Below are positions 10,731 through 21,112 of a DNA stretch of 64,000 nt, one piece after another (position 1 is the first letter of the stretch; every line of letters begins with the position of its first letter). The DNA is from Larimichthys crocea (lineage: Eukaryota > Chordata > Actinopteri > Sciaenidae), in contig NC_040011.1 of the NCBI RefSeq assembly GCF_000972845.2, forward strand, positions 22,805,062-22,869,061, read 5' to 3'. The position numbers and the translations under genes are program-made. The notes beneath the pieces are model-generated. The model did not search any database, was not told the DNA's origin, and saw only the letters and a list, made by a program, of their open reading frames with translations.

Positions 10731-10849
10731 TGTGAGAACTTTCGAGAGCTAGAGTGCGTGATGTCATCACTAGAGTGGAGAGGGAGAGAAAAAGTCGTTG
10801 AAAAATACATTTGTAAACTGTGATTGTGGCCTCAAATACACAGCTACAG
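10731..10849 (+). repeat. internal direct repeat A1
   Basis: 'gagaactttcgagagctagagtgcgtgatgtcatcactagagtggagag...gtggcctcaaatacac.gctacag' recurs at 11180-11297 in the same orientation with modest divergence. Confidence 0.8.
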
Positions 10850-10874
10850 GGGGGGTATTTTCAAAATAAGAGTC

Positions 10875-10950
10875 AGAAGGCAGAAGCCCAGCGGTGGCCA
10901 TTTTAGCAGTTATTGGCACTTAATTTGAAGTTGTCTGTCTAAAATGACAG
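10875..10950 (+). repeat. internal direct repeat B1
   Basis: 'ggcagaagcccagcggtggccattttagcagttattggcacttaatttgaa.ttgtctgtctaaaatg.cag' recurs at 11758-11835 in the same orientation. Confidence 0.8.
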
Positions 10951-11012
10951 TGTCAGTAATAATGTATGGGGGCGGCGGGGCCAGAGTCAGGCACACTCAA
11001 AATTTCTATTTC
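10950..11012 (+). repeat. extra internal copy of the right terminus
   Basis: 'gtgtcagtaataatgtatgggggcg.cggggccagagtcaggcacactcaaaatttct' matches the last ~70 bp of the element (about 12285-12345). It directly follows B1, where B2 is instead followed by the minisatellite arm and then this terminus. This looks like an internally deleted right half placed inside the larger element. Confidence 0.75.
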
Positions 11013-11179
11013 TATATTCTTACGCTGTTTTTTGGTTCGCTACTCCTCCCAGAGTTTTTGTCGCACACACACAAAACGGGTATCAAAACATGCAGCTCGG
11101 CCGGGACATGTGTGCTATGACTAAGAGTTTCGGCAAACGGTTTTGCCAAAAATCGCCAAAAACCACGGCAAAAATGTAT

Positions 11180-11297
11180 TTCGAGAACTTTCAAGAGCTA
11201 GAGTGTGTGATGTCATCACTACAGTGGAGAGGAGAGACAACGCTCAGTGAAAAAATAAAACGTATTCGACTACCGTGGCCTCAAATGCACCACTACA
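11180..11297 (+). repeat. internal direct repeat A2
   Basis: Second copy of the 10731-10849 repeat; see that entry. It follows a segment rich in 'ggcaaacggttttgccaaaaatcgcc', which can itself form a short hairpin. Confidence 0.8.
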
Positions 11298-11757
11298 GAC
11301 ACAATTTATACATAAAAACGTAGGAAAATTTGTCGTCTCACTCACATTTGCCTGCTCAAGCTGTCAGATATATAGTTTTGGCTCGAGACGTGAAGATTCG
11401 GCAGCAGCACCCATCGACACCCTCACAGACTCCCATGTTAAAAAGGCGGGAAATTTTCTGGAGGAAAGCAGAAGTAACGCTTCTTTGAATTGCTCTCAAG
11501 AGCACATTTCTTCACTTTATCAACACAAAATGCCTATGTAGACGTTCAGGAAGGGCTCAGCCTGTTTCAGGTTAATCTGGTTCAATGATTGGAAATACGG
11601 TTTGGCCAGAAATCCTTCCTGTTCGAGGGGTGGTCTCAGCATTTTCTCTCTGTCTCTGTCAGGATTTACAACTGACATTCTAACAGGTGCAGCTGATTAG
11701 AGTTGGTCCTGGTTGCTTGGCAACCTCAGCCTGCTTAAAGGAGGAGAGGGGGAAGGG

Positions 11758-11835
11758 CCAGCAGGCATAAGCCGAGTGGCGGCCATTTTAATAGTTCTTG
11801 GCACTTAATTTGAACTTGTCTGTCTAAAATGGCAG
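11758..11835 (+). repeat. internal direct repeat B2
   Basis: Second copy of the 10875-10950 repeat. It leads into the right minisatellite arm. Confidence 0.8.
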
Positions 11836-11863
11836 ACAGAGACAGCAGAGTAAAGACATGCTA

Positions 11864-12150
11864 TTTGCTAACATTAGCGACCAATGCTAAAATTAGTGCT
11901 AGTTAACAGTTGCCACTAGGAATTAAATACATATTAATTGCTAACATGCTAATGTTAACATGCTAATGTTAATTTGCATTAGCCACTAAGAATTAAATGC
12001 CTGCTAATGTTAACATGCTAATGCCAACATGCTAATATTAATTCTTAGCGCATCGATGCTAACATGCTAATGTTAACATGCTAATGTTAACTTGCTAATG
12101 GTAATTGTTAATGCTTATATGCTAACGCTAATTGCTAGCGTGTAAGCGCA
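11864..12150 (-). repeat. minisatellite arm of fold-back element, right
   Basis: Reiterated GCTAATGTTAACATGCTAATG-type units, the inverse of the left arm array at 10467-10720. Confidence 0.8.
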
Positions 12151-12360
12151 GCTGCTCCTGTGTCTAAATAAACATGTTAAAAATGAGTATTTGAGGTGTG
12201 CTTTTTGAATACAGACCCCTGGCAACAGCCCACTCGTCAGTCTCAAAATTTCTGCTGGAATTTTCTAGTACTGAATTTGCTGAGCAGTGTCAGTATTAAT
12301 GTATGGGGGCGACGGGGCCAGAGTCAGGCACACTCAAAATTTCTTTAGAAATTTTCTAGT
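12151..12360 (-). repeat. right terminal inverted repeat of fold-back element
   Basis: Reverse complement of 10250-10466; ends 'gtcaggcacactcaaaatttctttagaaattttctagt', followed by TAAT. Confidence 0.85.
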
Positions 12361-12364
12361 TAAT

Positions 12365-13906
12365 CTTACGAAGTAGCTGCACTCACAAGATCACGAAATA
12401 AATCACGCAAGAATCAATCTTGCCAGATCTCAAGCTGTACACTTGTGTCTGAACAGTTTTTCAGATCAAAAAACTACTGGGGATATGGGCATGGTTTAAG
12501 TGACCGCTCAAAAACAAAAATAGCGGTTGCTAAAGACATTAGTATAGATGTTAGCATTAATTAGCCTCAGTTATATCAGAACTTTTGTCGTCATGCCTAA
12601 GTTTAAGTGTACTAACCAACTGACCAGAAATGAGTGTCACTCAACATGGCAGCACATTGTATCGGTTGAAAGTTTCAGTTACTTAAGTTCTCACAAATAA
12701 AGTACACATGCATGAGTCATAAACCCAGCCAGACTGTGTCTTCTCTGACTTCCCTTAGCTCTTAGCAGTTCGTATACAGAGTGTCTTCCAACCACAGTCA
12801 GTGTTTGAAATGTGCAATGTGACAAGCACTTCATTTAAAGCATACTGGCACTTTCTGGGAAGACAAACCTCTGGTTGCTAAAAAAAAGAAGGCCAATTTC
12901 GGTTGAATCTTGGCGCACTCAGCTGTATTCTGGCACCTGTCACTCTGGTCCATACGTGGCCCCCAGATTTGGGAATCTGTTGGGATGATGGACTTGGCAT
13001 CTATTTAGTAGCACTTGGACCAGTTTGGGCTAGAGTTGGCCAGTGGCATGGTATAAGACTGGTCCCAGTGTGTTGTTCATGATTCATGCGGTATGTGACC
13101 AGCAGCCAAGCAATGCCACCAGTGATCCAAGCCATTTTGGCTACCTGGGACTAAAATAAAAAACAAAACAAAACTGTATTTAGTCTAAAAATCTAAATCC
13201 TTGATGCTGTGGCTGATGACTATTAGTATATATATCATATATCATAGCTATGCAAGACTACACACTGAAATTTTAATATTTTCCAAGAGATCCACCTGTA
13301 CTCTGAAATACTACAACCATGATGAAATATAAATTATTATGTTGCCTGAGTGAAATGTATTTTGAAAAAGATCTTCCAGTAGGAAGCGATAAATCCAGCT
13401 GATCTATGGAAATCCAGATGTTTCACGCAGTTTTAAGAAAAAATTGATTTGAAGCCTCAGTTTAGTGTGAAATATATTTCTTACAGTGCATGTGTAAAAT
13501 TGTAAAATTGTGAACCATATGCTTAAATATAAGACAAAAGATTTAAGAAAACACTTTGGGAGTTTATAAACATTAAATCATACATCACCTTTAATCACCA
13601 TAAAAAGGAGACTAGTCTTGACACTAACAAAGTGATTTACCTTCAGAGATTAAGAGTCAGATTTTGTTACTTTGGAATTGTTCTTCAAACAAATAATAAA
13701 TCAACTATTTATCAGGCCCAAAGGTCTGGGGTGTTTTCAGGCTTCTCTAAAAAAAGTATCAAGTCATATATTAATGTAGAGATTTCTACTTATCTTTTTA
13801 TGTTTTATCTTCATTTCTCAAGTAAAACAACACTGAATCGAAGCTTTAGCTACACAGGAAAGAGGAGACCGGGGCTCTGTGTGGTGGGGATAGGGGGTAC
13901 GCATGT
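12365..13906. other. gene-free stretch
   Basis: No recognised gene or repeat. The longest open frame overlapping it (13632-13994, + strand) runs into the CA microsatellite and reads as low-complexity sequence. Confidence 0.45.
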
Positions 13907-13929
13907 ACACACACACACACACACACACA
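13907..13929. repeat. (AC)n microsatellite
   Basis: Uninterrupted AC dinucleotides, about 11 units. Confidence 0.95.
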
Positions 13930-14769
13930 TTCTTACACACATAAACACACAGAGCACCTGGAGAAATTCCTCAGATTTTTCTTGGGATTTTTGAGAGTGA
14001 TAACTACTACTAGAGAGCATAGTTGAACAGTGTGGTGCACAGAAGAATGCTATACTCTGCAGCTCAAGTGCTAACAGAATTACAGCACCTGAGACTTGAG
14101 AGTTTTTTTGGCAGGGTCTTAGAGTCCATATAAAACATAAGTTGTCTCAGCTATGTCTGCTATGCTGCTGAGGAAAAACTACACATTCTGAGCCTGACAG
14201 GATCTAGAAGTCTTTCGTTCCAAGACATTCCATGGCCATTTTGGGAGAATGTTCTCCATGAAATTCATCAGTCACCATTTCAAACCCAAACATGAGTAGC
14301 AGCTATTTTGTAAGCACCTTAAGATGGCTCATAACTTGAGTGCTTGCCTTGATCGCCAAATATAATCTCGTAAGAGTTGGGAAATCAAATCCCTAAATTA
14401 AAATTTACACCATATCACTAGTGCAAGAGTGCATTACTGATGAGTCAGATCTGTAAATACTTCACTGGGCTGTATTTTTTGTATACCTTTGTATGGCAAA
14501 TTAAATTAAAGTTAATCTGTGAGGCCACAGGGCAAATGTTTGCTGTTTGCTCCCCACCTACTGCCTTCTTTGCCTGGTGCACAACAGACTACAGGTAGTC
14601 TGACTCACAGGAAGTAGATTGGTGGGATAGGTCTGCCATTTACCGACTATTTCAGATGGTATCTACTATCCACAATAAACAACAACAACCTCCGGTCTAT
14701 TGGTACAGTATTGGTACAAGCATAAACAAGATAGCAGCTATTACCTTTTCTTTAGTTGGGGTTTAGCCA
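13930..14769. other. gene-free stretch
   Basis: No coding frame or RNA gene recognised. It leads into a cluster of dispersed repeats. Confidence 0.45.
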
Positions 14770-14975
14770 CTTTAATGGGAAGTCTCGTCTTCCCATGGGC
14801 AAAACAAGTTCCCTTGGCACTATTTTGCGAGGGCACCATTGCTTCTTCCTGGGTGTAGTGCTGCCCAAAGCAATTATGATTGGTTTAAAGAAATACAAAC
14901 AAGCCAGAGCTTTTTCCCTCTGTACCAGAATGATAATGGTTTAGGCAGACCTTTCTCCAGTGTGGACACAGCACC
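14770..14975 (+). repeat. dispersed teleost repeat fragment
   Basis: 'gggcaaaacaagttcccttggcactattttgcg...cttcctgggtgtagtgctgcccaaagcaattatgattggtttaaagaaatacaaacaagccagagc...cagaatg' matches my memory of a common fish interspersed repeat, probably a non-autonomous DNA transposon. The short frame it opens is not a gene. Confidence 0.5.
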
Positions 14976-15285
14976 ATGATGTTACTTATAGGGCTTATGC
15001 CCTAAAGCATACTTTACCTTACCATCTATTTTACACTAAATGGGACCATAATCTAAAAAATAAACATCATAATGCATGGAAGAATATTTAAAACTAGTGA
15101 CTGAGACCACAAACTTGCTAGAAAACTGTTGAAGCAGTTTTGTGCAATATGACCTTTTTATTGCATCCAATGGAGCTGCCCCCTACTGGCCATTAGTAAG
15201 AATGCAGGTTTAAGACCATTCCACATTGACTTCACTTTACAGACCTGGAAGCTCTGTCCACTAATTATACTGTCAGTCCCTAAAA
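14976..15285 (+). repeat. dispersed teleost repeat fragment
   Basis: 'tagggcttatgccctaaagcatactttacctta..atctattttacactaaatgggaccataatctaaaaaataaacatcat', 'gaaactagtgactgagaccacaaac', 'gagctgccccctactggccattagtaagaatgcaggttta' form, in order, a repeat I recall from many fish genomes. It directly follows another repeat, so one may have inserted beside or into the other. Confidence 0.55.
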
Positions 15286-15649
15286 TAAAAGTGTGCCTGG
15301 CTTTGTAAGACTAAACGTGGATGTTAACTATTTTCTGAGTGTGAAATGCTACAACCTGACCAGTGTTCATTTTGTCATTGCAAAATGTGATGATTTCAGC
15401 TGCTTGACCTGTTGACCTGCATTTTGCATTCATGACCTCTGCCAGTTATCTTGGTGAATGTAACCAGTTACTGGAAGGAAAAAATATGGATTAAGATCAT
15501 CCACAGTCTCACTGAAAATTAAAAAAAGGGACAGCAACAAATCAGCTGAGACAACTTATAAAAAAGAACTTATGCAATTTATACAACATAAATGGCGTTC
15601 ATATTGTACTGATTTGTTTTCTCAATAAAATTAGACAAATGCATTTTTT
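15286..15649. other. gene-free stretch
   Basis: Unremarkable AT-rich sequence with no recognised feature. Confidence 0.45.
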
Positions 15650-15830
15650 TTTAAAGTGCATAAAGCACTACATTTATGTATTGCACAGGGCACACAAAGT
15701 GCAGGACTCTGACACCAGAGACCTGGCTTCACATCCTGAGCGGATGCCTATGTGGTTTGGGTTTAGACAGCAAAAGCACTTTGGTTACAGTTAGGGAAAA
15801 ATGGTAGTTTAAGTTCAATGTTAATAAACA
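15650..15830 (+). repeat. dispersed repeat, also present at 49330
   Basis: 'cactacatttatgtattgcac...acaaagtgcaggactctgacaccagagacctgg.ttc...gggtttagacagcaaaagcactttggttacagttaggg' matches 49330-49530 phrase by phrase ('acactacatttatgtaacgcac', 'acaaagtgcaggactgtgagtccagac', 'aggtttaggaaacaaaagcactttggt'). The stretch GGCTTCACATCCTG resembles an RNA polymerase III B box (GGTTCRANTCC), hinting at a tRNA-related origin, but no A box or tRNA fold is seen. Confidence 0.6.
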
Positions 15831-17544
15831 CATCCTACGTTGGCTTTTTAAAAGACTACAATACAGTCAGTGAATGTTTGGTAGATATGCTCATTATCAA
15901 CACGTGCATACAATAATTTCATTCAATATATTTATTTAGGAATATGCACCATGTATAGAACATAGTCTAAAAGATGAAAGAAATTAGATGAAGACACCCT
16001 CCATAAAATATGCCACAAAATGCATCATCCACCCAAATTGATATTGCTGTAATGATTCAAGTTTAATGAATACTAGATATTTCTATATCTCTTCATTTAT
16101 GTGTGCATCTATTCATGAACGAGACGAGAGTGCAGGATGCAAACATTAATGGCATCCTCCTTAGCTGTGCTATAGCATAAGCTAGCTTAGCACGAGTAAG
16201 TAGTGGGTGTAGTTCAGTAGAAAGAAATTAGTCATACATGACTCTGTTCTCAACGAAGTTTGTTGAGTCCCTTGAGCATCCGATCGTGATTTATTTCTTT
16301 TAAATGTATTTTTGCCGCTTTAAGCACGGCAAGCTGCATGCCATGTAGTTCCATCATATTCTAGAAAAGGCCGATATCCCCGGCGATGGCACGTCACACT
16401 AAAACAATGTATATGGATTATAAGACCTTTAAGAGCATAATGACCTCCAAAGCGTACACTAATTTAATTATTCTGGGGTTAAATACATTTTTACTGTCAT
16501 ACGATCGCCTAAATGATGCTGCTCAAAACTAAATATACAAAACAGTGAATCTTTGTATATGTTTGTCATCATTCTGATCCTATCTAAAGACTATTAATCA
16601 CTTTAAACCTTTTATTGTAAGCTTTTAAGATCTCATTTATAATATTCATTGAGTTTAATTAACTTTTCTCTGCTGCACATGCAAACTCAGTGAGGACCAG
16701 CAGAGGCCAGTATGGTGACAGTAAATGCACTTCACATGTGCTCATTGATACACGTGATCAACATTTGTATCACACACTCACTGTTTAGTCGAGTGTAGTC
16801 AACAAGTCTCCAAGTGAGCTTTGTTGAATGCGTCAATGGTGCTCTTTCCAATAATGAGTTCCTACTGTAAGCTGCCGAATTCAATTAATCAGATCCAGTT
16901 ACCCCGATGAGTATGTTGTTCTGTAAGTTCTAATTTGTTTGCAGATTGTGAGTATCAATGCACAAAGAAACACATCGTAAAATGGATGTTTTCAGTTTTG
17001 GAGTCAGTTTTAGAACGTAAACACAACCATGAAAAACATTCATGCTTTTTGGAGAAATTGGAAACATAAAGATTTACACCATGTCTCATTTAGCATAATG
17101 GAATAAATATGCATCATCAGCTTCAGAGTCAGATCTTCAGTGAGCTCCTCTTGGCAGAGTTTCACCGTTCTGTCTGACACATGAGAGAAATCTGGGAGTG
17201 TAATGCAGAAAAGGCCCGTGTACCTTAGAGCATTGTTCTTTTCAACCTTGACATCAAAGAGCAGAGCTTCGGCAGGAGATGCGTTTTCCTTCCTTCAGCT
17301 GTGTTATCGTTTATGATCGATATCAAACAGACACACCGCATAAATCAAACACAAGCAGGCCCAAATCTCTTTCAAGTACCAACAATCTCCACCATTCTAA
17401 AACAATACACAAACTGTGGCTGTCTGTCTGTTTGCCAAGAGCAAGGAAGTCAGGAAGTATTGGCCAAACATACCCGTTCTCTAAATAGATAGGGCTTAAT
17501 GCCCGACACACACACATAATACAGACACAAAACACAACCAGCTG
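15831..17544. other. gene-free stretch, possible repeat fragment
   Basis: No gene recognised. Around 16320-16440, 'catgtagttccatcatattctagaaaaggccgatatccccggcg' looks like a fragment of an interspersed fish repeat, but I could not delimit it. Confidence 0.35.
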
Positions 17545-17564
17545 CACACACACACACACACACA
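17545..17564. repeat. (CA)n microsatellite
   Basis: Ten CA units, with further imperfect CA-rich sequence upstream (17505-17530). Confidence 0.95.
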
Positions 17565-18023
17565 GATGGAGTCACTTGTGTCCACATGCACCGACAAGCA
17601 GCACATTTTCCCCCCCTAGAAAGATTCACACAAACACAAATGAGTTCATTCCTGCATGCAAATGTGCAGCTATTCACTCATATTCACACAGAAACTGAAA
17701 AACATTTGAGACAAACAAACAGGCTGACACTCTATCCTAGTGATTACCATCATTACTGTAAGTCAGTTAACACAGGAGTAATGCCTGAAGTGCCCCCTAA
17801 TGGTGTTTTTACCAAACTACAAGCAGGAGGGCAGAGAGTGGGGCAGTTTCACCAGAGTCCGACAGTTTTAGTCTCTTTGAAAGTGATTTTGTATAACAGC
17901 ATCAACAATACAGTAGAACTACTGGTTTGAAAATGTTTGCTATCAGAAAAATGTTGCTTTTGATCAGAGTCCACATGCACGACTTTTTTCCCCCCTGTTT
18001 TCTTTTATTTTTACAAATTCTTA

Positions 18024-18060
18024 AAGGTCCAGTGTGTAGGGTTTAGTAGCACCTAGCTAC
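18024..18060 (+). repeat. end fragment of TTAA-type MITE
   Basis: 'TTAAAGGTCCAGTGTGTAGGGTTTAG' matches the terminal inverted repeat of the MITE at 32341-32643. The sequence after about 18060 is not clearly related, so only one end is preserved or recognisable. Confidence 0.55.
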
Positions 18061-18113
18061 TGATTAAAATAATGACCAAGAGACATCCATTATCTGCTCT
18101 ATAGTCTACTTTA

Positions 18114-18116
18114 CTC

Positions 18117-18161
<45 letters not shown>
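18114..18161. repeat. (TC)n microsatellite
   Basis: About 21 uninterrupted TC units, preceded by 'actctcac'. Confidence 0.95.
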
Positions 18162-18165
<4 letters not shown>

Positions 18166-18827
18166 ATACATAAAATTTTAATCAGTAGTGAAAGCCTTGA
18201 TTGAAAAAGACTTAACTGCAACATGCAACACACATTCATGCAAAAATTACACTCAATCAAAAGTGGTCAGGACATCGAACAAAACCACAATGCCCGCTAA
18301 TTAATTTAATATTTAATACTAATTTTAGTTATCATCATATCATTGTATTTTTATATTCATTTAAGCTAACAATTTTTCATACACAGTTATAAATTTTAGT
18401 ATAGTTTCAGTTAACTATAATAACCTTTCTAACTACATCTGTCAAATAAAGTGAATGAAATCAAAAGCACAATATTTCCTTCTGAATTATAAAGCAGCAT
18501 AAATGGAAATAATCAGCTGAAGTGGAAGTACCTTGCAATTGTTATTAAAACATTTATTAAACATTTATGGAAATATGCCCACAGTTTCAGAGTGCAATAG
18601 TAAATATGGACAGCTGTACACGTGTATTTGTTCTCATTACATTGCCTATGATCAAAAACTAGGAAGGGGTCGACTAGCCCACTATGCTAACAGCCGAACC
18701 TCAAGCAACACGAGCAGCTAATATTACTTACCGGCCTACTAACTAAGCTCTCTCCCATTGACTCAATGTCAGTCTCAGATTTACTCTTATGTCCATAAAG
18801 ACTGCTTTCCCAGTTAGCTTGTTAACA
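18162..18827. other. gene-free stretch
   Basis: No gene or recognised repeat. Confidence 0.45.
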
Positions 18828-18855
18828 CCCCCCCCCCCACACACACACACACACC
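18828..18855. repeat. poly-C/(AC)n compound simple repeat
   Basis: A run of about 11-12 C is followed by AC dinucleotides. Confidence 0.95.
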
Positions 18856-20121
18856 CCTCACCCTGTTTTTCTAAGAGCACTGTCCACAGCAGTTTACTTT
18901 ACTGTTCATCAGGAAATAATAATAATAATTCATAAAATATGATCCATTTTCGACAAAATAAGCGAAAGAGTTGCTGGTGTGTGAGTCAGTGTAGCATCAG
19001 ATGATGAAATCTGTTGTTTTATGGTAGAAAATTCCACAATGGGACTTAAAGGCAGTATCTGAATAAATGTTCTTGTTTATTTTCCAGGAGTGCTTTTAAT
19101 ACACGGAAAAAAGAGTTATTTCAATTTGACAGCTTTTACTTTAAATGGATTTACGGGAGACCTTTACGTCAATGTCATGTTACGGGATGCAAGGCCGCAC
19201 ATCATGTCCTCCTTCTGTATTTCCAGCATCGTGTGTTCTTTCCACATAGCCTATTGTAAATTCTCATTCAAAGCGGCCTGCTGATGGAACACTCCAGGGC
19301 TGTTCCCAGCAAAAAGGAAATGATATTTCCTCAGGACATTTCTCCGGATCTTTTCAAGGACATGGCAGTGGAGTTCTCTTAGATAATCAAAAATTGTCTG
19401 TTTTGTTTATCTCCACTTCCCCACACTGTTTGGTCATACTGCTCCTCCACACACAGCCTCGGGCTACCGCCATCCCCATACCGCCAGGACTGTTTGTTTT
19501 TTCGACCGCTATCTTTTGTTGGTTGTGGATTTTGTTTTTCAGAAAGTCCTCAGAAGGGAAATTTGTTCAGTTTGTATCTACAAAAGTGTGTTTGAGAGAG
19601 TTGGCTCTTATCTTTAGTTCTCTTGAGGTCAGGAAGTGCCTGGCTGGGAGAAAAAGCTACTGCTAATGTAATCTAATAGACATCCAAAAAAGTCTAGGAG
19701 GTTGTGAAATCTTCGGGAACAGGAGGAAGTGCAGGTTAGGCTTGGATGTGTCGGAACGGACAAAATTAGCAAAAGTCAAAACCTGCTTCTTGGAAAATAA
19801 AATAACAGTTTCCTATATTTACTCTTTGATCTTCAAGCAACACAGTGGCATGTTTCCATTTCTAAAAGTCTGCTGTAGTTTGCTCTGTCATTGTGTAGTT
19901 ATGGGTTGTGTTGCTTTCAGGGGGCAAACAGCTGATGAACAGTATCCTCTACTGTAAATGGAAGAAATTATTCCGTTTTCATATCCATATTCTTCTTTGG
20001 GAGATATCCATGTTTGCTTTTTTTGTTTGTTTGTTTGTTTGTTCTGCAGGTTAGTACTGAATCCCAGCCTCTAGATCCAGATGCATGTATGACACATTGT
20101 GCTTTAAAACTGTAAAAATTA
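18856..20121. other. gene-free stretch left of the gypsy element
   Basis: Short open frames at 19090-19284, 19394-19666 and 19742-19957 show no recognisable domain and no splice-site framework. A (TTTG)n repeat lies at about 20021-20043. The 3' flank of the gypsy insertion (24461-24556) is repeat sequence, but I did not recognise its left half here. Confidence 0.4.
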
Positions 20122-20126
20122 GCTGA
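20122..20126. repeat. 5-bp target-site duplication, left
   Basis: GCTGA directly precedes the 5' LTR and recurs at 24456-24460 directly after the 3' LTR, as expected of integrase-mediated insertion. Confidence 0.85.
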
Positions 20127-20256
20127 TGTTACGACTGCTGGCCTGTGTTATTGTTTGTGTTCTCCCTCTTTTTCTCCTCTCCTCCTCCACTCTAGGTTCT
20201 GCCCCTTTTTCCTTGCGTGCTGATGAATGATCTGGTTTACCTGTGGCCATTCAAGT

Positions 20257-20272
20257 GGGCGGGGCATATATA
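20257..20272 (+). promoter_or_regulatory. LTR promoter: GC box and TATA box
   Basis: GGGCGGGG (20257-20264) is followed almost directly by CATATATAG (TATATA at 20267-20272). In LTRs this arrangement drives transcription starting about 25-30 bp downstream, which would put the U3/R border near the (CT)n tract. The 3' LTR lacks this segment because of its truncation. Confidence 0.6.
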
Positions 20273-20467
20273 GGTAGGAGGTGGAGCCGACGCTCTCTCT
20301 CTCTCTCTCTCTCTCTCATCCTGCGGTCGGCCTGTGTGGCAGAGACCGGGTGGTAACTGTGTGTGCGATCTGGTTCAGGAGTGAGCCACGTAAAAAGCTG
20401 GTGATTCGGCTCCCTGTGTTTTGGGGGAGCCCGTCCTGAGTTGACTCGTTTTCTTCTTTATTTTGTA

Positions 20468-20473
20468 AATAAA
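20468..20473 (+). terminator. polyadenylation signal in 5' LTR
   Basis: AATAAA in 'tttattttgtaaataaacttc'. The equivalent signal in the 3' LTR is at 24349-24354, the one that would end a genomic transcript. Confidence 0.6.
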
Positions 20474-20578
20474 CTTCTTTTCTTGGTTACATTGTCTACC
20501 GTTTTCTGTCAAGACTCCCTGTTATTTAATTATATGTTACTCCCCCATCCCCTGGTCCAACCAGGGACGTAACATATT

Positions 20579-20596
20579 TGGGGGCTCGTCCGGGAT
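20579..20596 (+). promoter_or_regulatory. primer binding site, tRNA-Pro type
   Basis: TGGGGGCTCGTCCGGGAT, 4 nt after the LTR, is complementary to the 3' end of tRNA-Pro including CCA. It is the same 18-nt word used by several gammaretroviruses. It would prime minus-strand DNA synthesis. Confidence 0.9.
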
Positions 20597-21112
20597 CGTT
20601 TTGAAAAGAAAGCGTGGCGTTCTACTGTTTGGAGTCAGTGTTTTGTTTCCGTGGCTGTCACGGAGGTGTTAGTGTCAGAGTGTTGTTCACTGAGCGGCCT
20701 TTCCACAGCGGTTTTCCTCAGCTAGTTAGGGGAGTGTTCCACTGGATTATCCAATCCTTCCAACGGGCACTTGTTTATTATTTTGCCTTTTTTATTTTCG
20801 GAGTAATCCTGGGTGGGGATAAAATTCTCTGTTGGGGGTGGGCATTTCACGGCTTCGGTCGGTGAAGTTCAGCCTTTAAAGTCGCCTCGAGCCCAGTGCG
20901 CTCCAGAAGATAAGTAGGTATAGCTTTGTCTAGGTAGGCACTGGGGGAAACTGTGGGTGTGTGTGTGGGGACATCCGACATTAAACCTATCGTGTCAGTT
21001 GCTGGTAGACGGGTTTGCTCTTGTCAATTGTGTGTGGCTTGGCTGTAGATCGTGTGGTGTTTGCCATTTACTACAGCGTGTGCGTCTTGGTGGCGGTGGG
21101 TATGTTGTTGCG
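20597..21112 (+). other. retrotransposon leader
   Basis: The region between the primer site and the recognisable gag sequence. Open frames at 20614-20865 and 20957-21217 begin here, but the first residues do not resemble gag, so no confident start codon can be assigned. A packaging signal would be expected here but cannot be recognised by eye. Confidence 0.5.

Larger units (their letters stand above)
10250..12360. mobile_element. 2.1-kb fold-back element with long inverted repeats
   Basis: The outer ~210 bp are inverted repeats of each other (10250-10466 against 12151-12360), followed inward by minisatellite arms (10467-10720 and 11864-12150). TAAT directly flanks both ends (10246-10249 and 12361-12364) and may be a 4-bp target-site duplication. 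The centre has no coding frame. It contains two direct-repeat pairs, A (10731-10849 and 11180-11297) and B (10875-10950 and 11758-11835), and an extra copy of the right terminus (10950-11012). A non-autonomous element of unassigned superfamily. Confidence 0.75.
20127..20574 (+). repeat. 5' LTR of gypsy-type element
   Basis: It begins TGTTACG and ends with the exact inverse CGTAACA. It contains a GC box and TATA box, a (CT)n stretch (20293-20317), and a polyadenylation signal 106 bp before its end. Positions 20323-20574 match the 3' LTR at 24203-24455. Confidence 0.92.

Noticed and set aside
13632..13994. 120-codon frame ending in a Thr-His run
   Set aside because: The C-terminal part is the CA microsatellite, and no domain or conserved residues are visible in the rest.
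15726..15745. tRNA gene at the B-box-like word
   Set aside because: No A box, acceptor stem or anticodon arm could be found around it.
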